Source: Candidatus Latescibacterota bacterium (GTDB lineage: Bacteria > Latescibacterota > MVCY01). Taken from it: DNA of 11,790 bases. How positions within the stretch are numbered: the first letter of the stretch is position 1; every line of letters begins with the position of its first letter. A program made the translations under genes and the position numbers. Shown here piece after piece: positions 1 through 6,201 of the stretch. Under the pieces are notes generated by a model. The model searched no databases, had not been told where the DNA came from, and saw only the letters and a program-made list of their open reading frames with translations. Location: NCBI GenBank assembly GCA_030629295.1, contig DAOVPH010000026.1, positions 1-11,790 on the forward strand, written 5' to 3'.

Positions 1-79
1 GAAGTCCTAACATCCTCTCCGAGTCAACCAAGTTCTTGGAACACCCTAAGGTAATTAGAGCCACTTTTGGTCTGTTCAT
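1..79 (-). CDS. rimO: RimO, ribosomal protein S12 methylthiotransferase (5' end only)
   Basis: Only the first 26 codons lie in the window; the gene continues past position 1. The translation after the start contains LITLGCSKNLVDSERMLG, the near-invariant N-terminal signature of the radical-SAM methylthiotransferase RimO, whose cysteine helps bind the auxiliary iron-sulfur cluster. RimO adds a methylthio group to an aspartate of ribosomal protein S12. MiaB shares the fold, but the SKNLVDSE wording is typical of RimO. I chose the ATG at 79 because AGGA lies about 4 nt upstream; an in-frame ATG at 91 has no such site. The start is 18 nt after the VWA gene's stop, so the two are probably cotranscribed. 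Identification is firm from this signature; nothing can be said of the rest. Confidence 0.88.
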   Translation of the reverse strand, partial: MNRPKVALITLGCSKNLVDSERMLGL

Positions 80-97
80 GGTTTCCTGCATCTGGGT

Positions 98-2260
98 TCA
101 TAACAGTCTCCGCCGCCTCCGCACTGTCCACTCGGTGGCGATCAAGCCCAGAACCAGTGCCAGAATCCAGGGGTAGCTATATAGCTTGACTGAATGGGTC
201 TGGGGCCATCTCTGCTTCTTTAGATCCAACTCCCCCAACAAACGGGAAAATCCCTCCGCCCGGCAGAACCTGCCTCCGCTGTGGTAGGCTATTCTTTTCA
301 GAAGCTCATAGTTTGCTCGGGTTTGTTGAAACTCTAAGCTGTACTGATCTACGGTGAACTCTCCCCTACCCTGCCCCACTTTCTTCTCGCCTTTCCAGGC
401 TATTACTTCAACCTGGTGGGTGCCGGGGACAAGTTTAGAGAGTTGAGATCGATACCTGCCGTCTCCGCAATCTTTCAGTTGGACCTGCCTCTGCTTTATC
501 CCTTGTTGAGATAATGTAACAATGACGTTGGCCTCTGTCAGAGGACTGGCCAGGGGATCGTAGAGCTGTACTTGTAGGTTCACCTTTTCTCCGCTCCGGT
601 AGACTTTCTTGTCGGTGCTTACCTGGACTGGCGAGAGGTCTCTGGGAACGGTGAGCCAGGCCACGGTGTTTTGCCAGAACTTGTCTGAAGCCCTGTTGGT
701 TTTACCTATTCCCCACATTACCAAATCCCAACGCCAGAAGCCGCAGAAGGGGGCCACCATAACCCTGCCCTTGCCGTAGCTGCCTACCACCGCAAGGGGA
801 AGGGAATCCCCGCTTGGACCCTTACAATAGGCCAGCGGGGTTGCCTTGCGGCTAACACCTTCCAACCTGTTTACCCCGGCAAGGGGCGGCAACTCCCCCC
901 ACATCCTCTGGTTTTCCATCGGATCCTCAGAGAGTAGCGTGACCGGGTGTTTTTCTCCCGGGGCAGAAAGCTCCAGTTGAAATTCTCCTGAGCGAAAGGA
1001 GACGCCTGACCTCGGTGTCACCGTTAAGACATTTGCCAGTGGAGATTTTGTGTAGCCCCTGAAGGCATCTTCGCCGCCAATAACTAACAGTCCCCCACCC
1101 TGCCGGACAAATTCCGAGAGCAATCGCTCTGGCCGGCCCCTGATTACCGACCGAGGCAAATCCAACAGAATAACTAACTTGAATTTTCTCAAGTCTTTTC
1201 CAGATGCAGGAAATCTGCCTTGATAGAACCGGTTGGCTTTTTTGGCCACTAAGGGGTGAAGCTCCACATCTTTTTCTCTCTCCAATGTTCTTTTGAGGAA
1301 AGCAAAATCTGGACTTGGCCCACCTGCCACCAGAAGTACCCGTATTCGGCTGTCCAAGACCTTCACCTTAAATCTCTGGTCGTTGTTCTCCGGAGAAAGC
1401 TCCCCTTCCCCCACTGGAATACTCACCTGATAATCGTGCAAGCCTGGTTTCTCCACTGGCAATTCAAATCCCACCCGTTGTTCTCTCCCCTCGCCTGTGA
1501 GGGTGACATACTGTTGGGCTAATTTCTCCCCCTTTTCGGAGAGTATCACTGTGGCTCTGACTCCGGCGTATCCCCAGCTCTGGATAGTCACCTCCAGGGG
1601 CAGGCGGTCACCGGTGTAGGCAACTGAGGGGGAGAGAACTCCCGAGAGCCGGATGTCTCTTTCCCCTTCGGGACTTCCGATTCCCACGGTAAAGATGGGC
1701 ACTTTCATCCTTTTAATCACGCTGAGCGGATCTTTGCCCAGGTTGTTGGCTCCGTCGGAGAGGAGGATGAGGGCAGAGAGTTCCTCTGGGTCGAACTTCT
1801 TCTCAAACTGCTCTAAGGCAGAGCCGATGTCGGTGCCCTGACCGGTGAGGGCAAGCGAATCTGTTAAACCCAGGTCAAAGTCAGTAAGATCGTCCGCAAA
1901 GACGAATGTCCTGAGCCGAGAGCGCTGGGCTAAGCTGTCGAGGGTGCTGCTGGCGAACAGGGCAAGAAGCTGTTTTTGGCGGCTCCCCTGGGAGTCGGTC
2001 AGGGACATGCTCTGGCTGCGGTCAACTAAGAGTGCTACGGTGGGCTTTTCTGTCAGGGTGGAGGTAAAGGTGAGCACTGGCTCGAAGAGCAGGAAGGTTA
2101 GCAGACAGAGGGCGGCGGCTCGCAGAATGAAGAGGAATCTTCTCAGCCGGCGGGAGATAGGCGGATTGGTTCGCCGGTAGAAAAACCAAGCCAGTGCTAC
2201 CAAGATGGGCAGAAGCAGCAGAGGTATGAAAACTGAATTCAGGTGGAAATTAAGTGCCAT
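98..2260 (-). CDS. VWA-domain membrane protein with central amidotransferase-like domain
   Basis: A 720-residue inner-membrane protein. Two hydrophobic segments (about 10-28 and 42-62) precede a von Willebrand A domain (about 73-205) with a complete metal-binding MIDAS: D80-x-S82-x-S84, T143 and D169. Then come a beta-rich region (205-300), an alpha/beta domain resembling non-catalytic class I glutamine amidotransferases (about 305-530; VLLVAGGPSPD, GGGLLVIGG), an Ig-like stretch (545-640, with the KVYRSGEKVNLQVQLYD motif) and a last membrane segment (about 697-712) ending in an Arg-rich tail. This layout is common in bacterial proteins near Bat/MoxR clusters, thought to present a VWA adaptor at the periplasmic face, but no MoxR or Bat gene is in view. 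Substrate and partners are unknown. The N-terminus suits the family, so the ATG at 2260 is likely right, yet it lacks a Shine-Dalgarno site because a repeat element ends 4 bp upstream. Confidence 0.85.
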   Translation of the reverse strand: MALNFHLNSVFIPLLLLPILVALAWFFYRRTNPPISRRLRRFLFILRAAALCLLTFLLFEPVLTFTSTLTEKPTVALLVDRSQSMSLTDSQGSRQKQLLALFASSTLDSLAQRSRLRTFVFADDLTDFDLGLTDSLALTGQGTDIGSALEQFEKKFDPEELSALILLSDGANNLGKDPLSVIKRMKVPIFTVGIGSPEGERDIRLSGVLSPSVAYTGDRLPLEVTIQSWGYAGVRATVILSEKGEKLAQQYVTLTGEGREQRVGFELPVEKPGLHDYQVSIPVGEGELSPENNDQRFKVKVLDSRIRVLLVAGGPSPDFAFLKRTLEREKDVELHPLVAKKANRFYQGRFPASGKDLRKFKLVILLDLPRSVIRGRPERLLSEFVRQGGGLLVIGGEDAFRGYTKSPLANVLTVTPRSGVSFRSGEFQLELSAPGEKHPVTLLSEDPMENQRMWGELPPLAGVNRLEGVSRKATPLAYCKGPSGDSLPLAVVGSYGKGRVMVAPFCGFWRWDLVMWGIGKTNRASDKFWQNTVAWLTVPRDLSPVQVSTDKKVYRSGEKVNLQVQLYDPLASPLTEANVIVTLSQQGIKQRQVQLKDCGDGRYRSQLSKLVPGTHQVEVIAWKGEKKVGQGRGEFTVDQYSLEFQQTRANYELLKRIAYHSGGRFCRAEGFSRLLGELDLKKQRWPQTHSVKLYSYPWILALVLGLIATEWTVRRRRRLL

Positions 2261-2264
2261 TTTT

Positions 2265-2341
2265 GTAGGGGCGACCCTCTGTGGTCGCCCTTGTTATTAC
2301 AGGAAGAAATAAGGTATAGAGCGAACGGCTATTCGCCCCTA
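2265..2341. repeat. Palindromic intergenic repeat (GTAGGGGCGA family), 77 bp
   Basis: The ends are perfect 9-bp inverted repeats: TAGGGGCGA at 2266-2274 and TCGCCCCTA at 2333-2341. Two internal hairpins are present: GGGCGACC/GGTCGCCC (2269-2276 with 2283-2290, 6-nt loop) and GCGAA/TTCGC (2321-2325 with 2332-2336). Similar GTAGGGGCGA palindromes occur as dispersed non-coding repeats in many bacterial genomes, from general recollection. The element begins 4 bp upstream of the VWA start codon and fills its expected ribosome-binding and promoter space. Just beyond it, 2346-2355 (CTTTGCGGTG) matches the end of another repeat at 7969-7978. Confidence 0.7.
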
Positions 2342-2362
2342 GACGCTTTGCGGTGACTTTCA

Positions 2363-2476
2363 TCAATTGCAATAAGGCACTCCTTGCTGCCATTTAGGAA
2401 GCCGCGTGATTTTGAAGGCCTGGTCTTCATGTTCCCCGATTTTGACCTGGTTGCCAATGTTGATATACGTATTCAT
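2363..2476 (-). CDS. Possible 37-residue ORF or gene remnant
   Basis: An open frame from ATG (2476) to TGA (2363) encodes 37 residues with balanced, coding-like composition; its end reads ITRLPKWQQGVPYCN. I do not recognise it. There is no good Shine-Dalgarno site; the nearest purine run (AAGG) is about 17 nt upstream. It lies between the palindromic repeat and the candidate small RNA, so it may be a surviving piece of a displaced gene rather than a functional peptide. Confidence 0.25.
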   Translation of the reverse strand: MNTYINIGNQVKIGEHEDQAFKITRLPKWQQGVPYCN

Positions 2477-2523
2477 ACGACTGTATTAGGTCGCCTTGTA
2501 GAAAAGAATTCTGGGGCTAATCA

Positions 2524-2552
2524 AAAAAAAACTTGACAATGTCAATTTTGAG
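2524..2552 (-). terminator. Weak candidate terminator with T9 tract (minus strand)
   Basis: Read on the minus strand, TTGAC-ATT-GTCAA makes a 5-bp stem, extendable past one mismatch, followed by G and nine T. It could end transcripts of the DUF3800 / 143-residue pair, though it lies about 120 nt past the stop and the stem is weak. The same palindrome carries the -35 box of the plus-strand promoter, so the T-run may be incidental. Confidence 0.28.
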
Positions 2553-2561
2553 CATTATATT
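2533..2561 (+). promoter_or_regulatory. Sigma70-type promoter of the candidate small RNA
   Basis: TTGACA (2533-2538) is a perfect -35 hexamer and TATATT (2556-2561) a near-perfect -10 hexamer, separated by exactly 17 nt. The expected transcription start is near 2568. The -35 box lies in the palindrome TTGACAATGTCAA, which might also bind a regulator. It faces no plus-strand protein gene. Confidence 0.65.
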
Positions 2562-2567
2562 GCATAC

Positions 2568-2668
2568 GCAATGGATGCAAAAAACGCATACATTGCTGTT
2601 CTTTACTTAGAGTAAAGAACCCTCAAAGGTTTCTGCCGCTGAACCGTAATCAGCGGCATTTTCATTTT
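2568..2668 (+). ncRNA. Candidate small RNA of about 100 nt with three stem-loops
   Basis: The predicted start, 7 nt after the -10 box, coincides with the first base of a stem-loop. Hairpin 1 pairs 2568-2578 with 2586-2596 (10 pairs, one G/A mismatch, A-rich 7-nt loop). Hairpin 2 pairs TTCTTTACT (2599-2607) with AGTAAAGAA (2611-2619), 9 perfect pairs around a 3-nt loop. A single-stranded linker (2620-2633) follows, then hairpin 3, TGCCGCTGA/TCAGCGGCA (2634-2642 with 2650-2658), with a U-rich tail. No ORF of note is present. The tandem hairpin layout is typical of regulatory RNAs; I match it to no known family. It converges on the 143-residue gene. Confidence 0.5.
2634..2666 (+). terminator. 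Intrinsic terminator of the candidate small RNA
   Basis: A perfect 9-bp stem (2634-2642 with 2650-2658; 7-nt loop ACCGTAA) is followed on the plus strand by ATTTTCATTTT. On the minus strand no T-run follows the stem, so it acts mainly for plus-strand transcripts. It ends 8 nt before the stop codon of the convergent 143-residue gene. Confidence 0.65.
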
Positions 2669-2673
2669 CAACC

Positions 2674-3105
2674 CTACCATTTTGGATTGCTTCTCATCTT
2701 CCTCAGTGCTGATCGACTATTCACTACATATGCCGTAATAAATCGAGCCTGTGTGGGATTCTTTGGGTCAATTTGGATAATGACTGCGTAGGGGGTAGTT
2801 GGCTCTAATGTGATTCTTCGCACCTTTCCATTCGGCATCAATCTCTGATAGCCCTCCATCGCTGGATCTTCAAGAACATGTTTAATCCAGTCAATTCTTT
2901 CCGCTCGCCCTCTGTCAAATTGATCCTTTCTTGAAAATTTCCGACTCCTTGATGTAAAGAATGCGTGATTAAAATTCTCCCGAAAGAATCTTACCATGAC
3001 CCCATCAAAAGTTGTGATGCAATTTGCCTGCCCTACGTATTTATTAATAAAGTGAGTCCGGTACTCAGCTTCAGTTGTGTAGATAACCAGCGGTAGCAAG
3101 GCCAT
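2674..3105 (-). CDS. DUF3800-linked 143-residue protein, possible BECR-type ribonuclease
   Basis: A soluble basic protein of unproven function. Its sequence order is reminiscent of phage-type Barnase-EndoU-ColicinE5/D-RelE-like (BECR) nuclease domains: a short beta start, NHAFF (46-50) with H47 as a possible catalytic residue, an Arg-rich helix RAERIDWIKHVLEDP (67-81), paired strands (RRITLEP, YAVIIQID, RFITAYVV) and a basic end RKMRSNPKW. This is a pattern-level inference, not a firm match. The ATG at 3105 follows the DUF3800 stop with no gap, and its Shine-Dalgarno site (GGAGGGGG) is the last codons of that gene, so the two are translationally coupled and probably act together. Transcription faces the candidate small RNA, whose terminator lies just beyond the stop. 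Confidence 0.7.
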   Translation of the reverse strand: MALLPLVIYTTEAEYRTHFINKYVGQANCITTFDGVMVRFFRENFNHAFFTSRSRKFSRKDQFDRGRAERIDWIKHVLEDPAMEGYQRLMPNGKVRRITLEPTTPYAVIIQIDPKNPTQARFITAYVVNSRSALRKMRSNPKW

Positions 3106-3804
3106 CTACCAACCCCCTCCCGGACGAAACCGAAAGACATTAAATTTCTCCTCACCCTTCCATGTTGATTGAATCCGATGATAAGGCAAGAATCGTTCGA
3201 TCTCACCGACCACACACCGTTTAGCATCACTCGTTCTTAGGTTATGAAAGGCATATCCCACCGCCCCGATTAGCACATCGGTCAACTGAATTAGGTCTAC
3301 CTCTTTGGATGGCAATGCCTGAACATCAAGGATTTCGGATGAAAGATTAGCATTTGATAAAACCCTCTTGAGCGTCCGAAGTCTATCCGGAATTCGATTT
3401 GTTTTCATGTCCACGAAAATCCGATATCGATTGAGGTCCAATATCCATGGGTGCAGAAGTTGATAATAGAACTTGTAGAACATGAGTTCTTCATCGGCTT
3501 CATGAAATTGGACGGCATCCATTTCGTCCAGCGCCAACACAATGCACCGGAAACGCATCTCTTCCCGGAAAAATAAACGAACCAGGTCGAGGTAGAAATC
3601 CAATCGAGATGGACTTACTCGATTCCACTTGAATTCACCATATACCCTGTAACGCTCACGAAGTTGGTGAATCAGATTTTTGTAGTACGTTCTCTTTTTA
3701 GCCTCAATCCAGATGCCTCCAATGATAACATACACTCCTTGCGCTGCGCGGCGTGTTCGAAAGAGTTCTTGACGACTCTCGTCACAATAAATTTCAAAAT
3801 CCAT
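3106..3804 (-). CDS. DUF3800 protein (RNase H-like fold, probable nuclease)
   Basis: 232 residues with the hallmarks of DUF3800: an N-terminal strand ending in YCDES (6-10), EFKW (57-60), VDMK (131-134) and the C-terminal helix QLTDVLIGAVGYAF (173-186). Members are predicted to have an RNase H-like fold with a metal-binding acidic set; here D8, E9, E57, D132 and D176 are plausible ligands, so the site looks intact. The family is widespread in mobile and defence regions, but its biochemical role is not settled. Length is typical. The ATG at 3804 has only a weak GAG upstream, so expression may be low or regulated. The next gene starts at the base after its stop. It lies 192 nt downstream of the AbiEi-type gene. 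Confidence 0.8.
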   Translation of the reverse strand: MDFEIYCDESRQELFRTRRAAQGVYVIIGGIWIEAKKRTYYKNLIHQLRERYRVYGEFKWNRVSPSRLDFYLDLVRLFFREEMRFRCIVLALDEMDAVQFHEADEELMFYKFYYQLLHPWILDLNRYRIFVDMKTNRIPDRLRTLKRVLSNANLSSEILDVQALPSKEVDLIQLTDVLIGAVGYAFHNLRTSDAKRCVVGEIERFLPYHRIQSTWKGEEKFNVFRFRPGGGW

Positions 3805-3905
3805 TAGTCACTCGTATTTCTTTAAGCGATTTATTTTGTCTTTCCATTGCGAATTTCCCCGTCCATCAAGCCCTAAAGGTAGGAAACGCTCTCGTTGATG
3901 TCAAA

Positions 3906-3977
3906 CCCTCTTGGAAGGGAGCAAACTTTTGGGCTAAAACCCTGGTGTTTCAGACGTCGATGGGACTGACACCTTTT
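3906..3977. other. Structured spacer between AbiEi-type gene and DUF3800 gene
   Basis: The 192-nt gap holds three consecutive short inverted repeats: CCCT/AGGG (3906-3909 with 3916-3919), GGG/CCC (3931-3933 with 3940-3942), and GGTGT..CAG/CTG..ACACC (3944-3953 with 3966-3973) followed by TTTT on the plus strand. An inverted GATGTCA/TGACATC pair brackets them (3897-3903 and 3981-3987). They could be a degenerate repeat element or leader structures upstream of the DUF3800 gene. I found no convincing promoter. Confidence 0.3.
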
Positions 3978-3996
3978 CGATGACATCTGGAAAAGA

Positions 3997-4824
3997 TCAA
4001 AACTCCTCCCACGAACGGGTTAGTACCCTTTCTGGCACAATGAGGTTCCAGCGCTTAACCAAATGACCCTTTTTGCTGCGGCCTTCCAAGTAAAGGGGTT
4101 GTTTTGGCACTTTCTGTTCAAGATAGTTAAGAAAGTCTTGTTCAACAAAGAATGCTTCTCGGTGTTGTTCGAGAAAAAAGCCTACCTTGGCAAACAGGAC
4201 CCTTTTATTCCGAAGGCGGAGGTACTCTGTTAAAACGTCAAAGTTCAAAAAGGGTAATTTCTCAGCGCACCGATAAACCTCCTCCAATCCGCCGCCATAC
4301 TCAGGATGCTCAAGACAATCCACCAACGTCCGTTCTTTGCCGGTTACTTTGATCATTTGTCCGAGACGCTCAGTTCGTTCGGTTCCGCAGTCTTCCTGGT
4401 TCTTTCTGATAAGAGCAAGCGGTACCCGGACAGCCTGGAAAGAGACATTTCGAAAATTGAACTGCCGCCGAGGACTTCGGGTAAAATAGTATATGCGGTA
4501 GAACACACTATGTCCGACTCCCAGCAATTCAAAAGCTGTGTGGTATCCCACTACAGCGTCAGGAGCCAGTTTGGAAGCAACGAGGCACATATCGACAGAT
4601 GCTGTATCTGGAGTTTCATTGGCTCTGACTCGGTAGTATACTCCCTGTTTCACCATTCCCACCCGTCCCATCATTCGATTATGTAGCAGTAGGTTATAGG
4701 TGGCTCTTCCTCCTGCTTTCTCTCCAAGGAAGGCTTTCAGCTCACCAAGGGTAAATACAGGGTATTGCTCTAAAAATGCCTGTATTGATTTCTTGGACTT
4801 GTTCGTGTGGTTAAGTTTACTCAT
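3997..4824 (-). CDS. AbiEi-type winged-helix antitoxin/regulator without AbiEii partner
   Basis: 275 residues from the ATG at 4824. The N-terminus (about 10-66) is a winged helix with FTLGELKAFLG and the wing GMVKQGVYYRV. The C-terminal domain has features of AbiEi-family antitoxins: GYHTAFELLGVGH (93-105), VTGKERTLVDCLEHPEYGGGLEE (160-182; key part KERTLVDCL) and a helical tail with FAKVGFFLEQ (211-220). AbiEi proteins neutralise the AbiEii nucleotidyltransferase toxin and repress their operon. Here no nucleotidyltransferase follows; the next genes encode DUF3800 and a possible RNase. A TTG at 4854 would add 10 residues but has no Shine-Dalgarno site; the ATG also has only a weak one. It could be an orphan antitoxin, an antitoxin with a different toxin, or a plain regulator. 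Confidence 0.72.
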   Translation of the reverse strand: MSKLNHTNKSKKSIQAFLEQYPVFTLGELKAFLGEKAGGRATYNLLLHNRMMGRVGMVKQGVYYRVRANETPDTASVDMCLVASKLAPDAVVGYHTAFELLGVGHSVFYRIYYFTRSPRRQFNFRNVSFQAVRVPLALIRKNQEDCGTERTERLGQMIKVTGKERTLVDCLEHPEYGGGLEEVYRCAEKLPFLNFDVLTEYLRLRNKRVLFAKVGFFLEQHREAFFVEQDFLNYLEQKVPKQPLYLEGRSKKGHLVKRWNLIVPERVLTRSWEEF

Positions 4825-4904
4825 GATTCTCAGTAATTCCTGCCATAAAGACAACTAAACTGAAAGAGAGTTGCTTGTCTATAGATGCTGATTTACTGAC
4901 AAAA

Positions 4905-5081
4905 TTAAGTAATTTGGCAAACAAAAGCAATATTTATTTCTTCTCCTCCCTCTGTCAGGTCGTAGAAGTCGTAGACAATTTGATCAATGAGCCAGTCGAT
5001 CTTTTCGATGCGGGCAATAGAAATTTCAAAATATTGTAACCATCTCAGTTCCTCGTTTTCTGGTTTATAATCTGTATAAGT
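4905..5081 (-). pseudogene. Relic of Eco57I/PglX-type methylase C-terminal tail (copy A)
   Basis: A headless open frame between two stops encodes 58 residues, including RIEKIDWLIDQIVYDFYDLT. This matches the common C-terminal tail of Eco57I-type restriction-methylases and PglX-like enzymes (general form DRLIDQLVYELYGLTEEE). No start codon precedes it, and its first 12 or so codons overlap, in the -1 frame, the end of the coiled-coil gene. The core (4941-5018) closely resembles copy B at 5580-5660, and both read toward lower coordinates. It is either debris of a lost modification gene or a tail once fused to the upstream gene and cut off by a frameshift. Confidence 0.55.
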
Positions 5082-5527
5082 TTATCTGTATTTGGAAGTT
5101 CGCTCTTAATTAAGGGAATAGTTGAGTCATGGAAAATCGGTTGGCCCCAGTCCCTTGAGAGAAAATCCAATGTTCGGTTTATCAGGAAGTACTTTGTGTA
5201 GGTCGCTGTGAATTTACTGATCAAATCAATGTCTTCATCAGCAAAGTCGGTAAATTCTTGCCATGTGGAGTTCATTGCAAAGGTATCCAGAGCGTAATAA
5301 GGTCGAACTCCCTCAGCTCCTTCCCTAATTATCTGCTCCATTTTCTGCTTATTACTTTCGAGCTCATTCTTCAAAAGAAGCAGAACATTCTTTTTCTTCT
5401 TTTGTTTCTTTTCCTCAACTTTCTGCTTTCCTTTTTTGTCGGTTCGTCGCTCTAAATAAAAGGAAGTTAGTAACGCAAGCAATGCGCCAAGAAAAACACT
5501 TGTGAATGTGTGAATCCAAGTTCCCAT
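5045..5527 (-). CDS. Membrane-anchored coiled-coil protein, unknown function
   Basis: 160 residues from the ATG at 5527, chosen because GGGAG lies about 6 nt upstream; a GTG at 5566 would add 13 residues and overlap copy B of the methylase-tail relic. One membrane segment (about 8-24) is followed by a very basic, lysine-rich linker (29-47) and a predicted coiled coil (47-70), then a mostly helical domain with aromatic and acidic residues (77-160). Polarity suggests the C-terminal domain is cytoplasmic. Similar one-pass proteins occur in phage and defence neighbourhoods, but I recognise no family. A -1 shift near its end would add the methylase-tail relic (copy A) to it, so the annotated stop may be a mutation. 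Confidence 0.65.
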   Translation of the reverse strand: MGTWIHTFTSVFLGALLALLTSFYLERRTDKKGKQKVEEKKQKKKKNVLLLLKNELESNKQKMEQIIREGAEGVRPYYALDTFAMNSTWQEFTDFADEDIDLISKFTATYTKYFLINRTLDFLSRDWGQPIFHDSTIPLIKSELPNTDKLIQIINQKTRN

Positions 5528-5552
5528 ATTCGCTCCCAGTTTTAGGGTTAAA

Positions 5553-5711
5553 TTATCTCCCCCCACTTTCCTCCACCACCCGAATCTCCTCCTCCGTCAA
5601 CCCACACAGCCGGTACACAATCTGGTCAATAAACCAGTCGGTTTTTTCGATGCGGGCGATGAGAGGCTTAAGTGCAGAAGTGAAAAAGAACTGCGAATCA
5701 TCGGGAGTCAT
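5553..5711 (-). CDS. 52-residue ORF carrying a methylase-type C-terminal tail (copy B)
   Basis: ATG (5711) to TAA (5553). After a short unrelated head (MTPDDSQFFFTSALKPL), residues 18-46 read as a good copy of the Eco57I/PglX C-terminal tail, with RIEKTDWFIDQIVYRLCGLT then EEEIRVVEE, including a family-like end. It has no methylase catalytic domain. It may be a truncated gene or a small standalone protein; I see no strong Shine-Dalgarno site before the ATG. Its core is similar in DNA sequence to copy A, 560 bp away in the same orientation, which suggests duplication or repeated capture of the same segment. Confidence 0.45.
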   Translation of the reverse strand: MTPDDSQFFFTSALKPLIARIEKTDWFIDQIVYRLCGLTEEEIRVVEESGGR

Positions 5712-5784
5712 TAGGATTTACGCATAATATCCGATGCTTTCTGCCAACTCAATAAACTATGCTGCTTAGTGATTTTCTTCTGGA

Positions 5785-6120
5785 TTAGAAGAACCCTCTC
5801 TTTGTTTTACTAACGCAATTCAAACAATAATGAAACACATCCGTTTTGGGGTCCCAGGGACCACCATGCCAATCACCTTTCTTTATCCAATTGTTGCAAT
5901 GATGGCACCTATATTGCCGATCTACTATTTGAATAACTGTCAAATCGTCTTTTCCTGCCACACGGGCAGACCAGGCTTTCTGGCCCAGATGAAACGATTC
6001 TCCATAATCGTTTTGTCGCCGCTGTGTTTTGTCCACTTTTACTTTATTTCTACTTTCAGCAATTACATATCCTATTGCTCCGCAGATCAACAGAATAACA
6101 AGACTGATGAGAATTAACAT
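5785..6120 (-). CDS. Membrane-anchored small zinc-ribbon protein, unknown function
   Basis: 111 residues. The first 21 form a hydrophobic anchor without a lipobox. After a basic linker, the C-terminal half has C72-x2-C75 and C99-x2-C102, spaced like a four-cysteine zinc site, in a context rich in His, Trp and Gly (RCHHCNNWIKKGDWHGGPW and FHYCLNC). The polarity suggests a cytoplasmic domain, but this is not certain. I recognise no family. A strong Shine-Dalgarno site (AAAGGAGGT) lies about 10 nt before the ATG. The gene stands alone: 73 nt separate its stop from the 52-residue ORF, and 239 nt lie upstream. Confidence 0.7.
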   Translation of the reverse strand: MLILISLVILLICGAIGYVIAESRNKVKVDKTQRRQNDYGESFHLGQKAWSARVAGKDDLTVIQIVDRQYRCHHCNNWIKKGDWHGGPWDPKTDVFHYCLNCVSKTKRGFF

Positions 6121-6201
6121 TATTTTGGTTACCTCCTTTATTAACCGTTTTCAGCTGGCTGCCAGTCTCGACTCTTAGGCTTACTACCAATCTTAGCTAC
6201 C

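Noticed and set aside
98..2260. Assignment of the VWA protein as BatA or BatB
   Set aside because: It is about twice the length of BatA/BatB, has an extra amidotransferase-like domain, and lacks MoxR/Bat neighbours, so no symbol was given.
3753..3983. Plus-strand 76-codon ORF overlapping the DUF3800 start
   Set aside because: It is antisense to a convincing gene for its first 50 bases, then crosses a structured spacer; no domain or start signal.
3897..3987. Possible CRISPR-like or phage attachment repeats in the spacer
   Set aside because: The repeats are inverted and occur once; no direct-repeat array with spacers and no integrase or tRNA is present.
5775..5793. TTCTTCT/AGAAGAA hairpin over the stop of the zinc-ribbon gene as a terminator
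   Set aside because: The stem is AT-rich and short, overlaps coding sequence, and no T-run follows on the minus strand.
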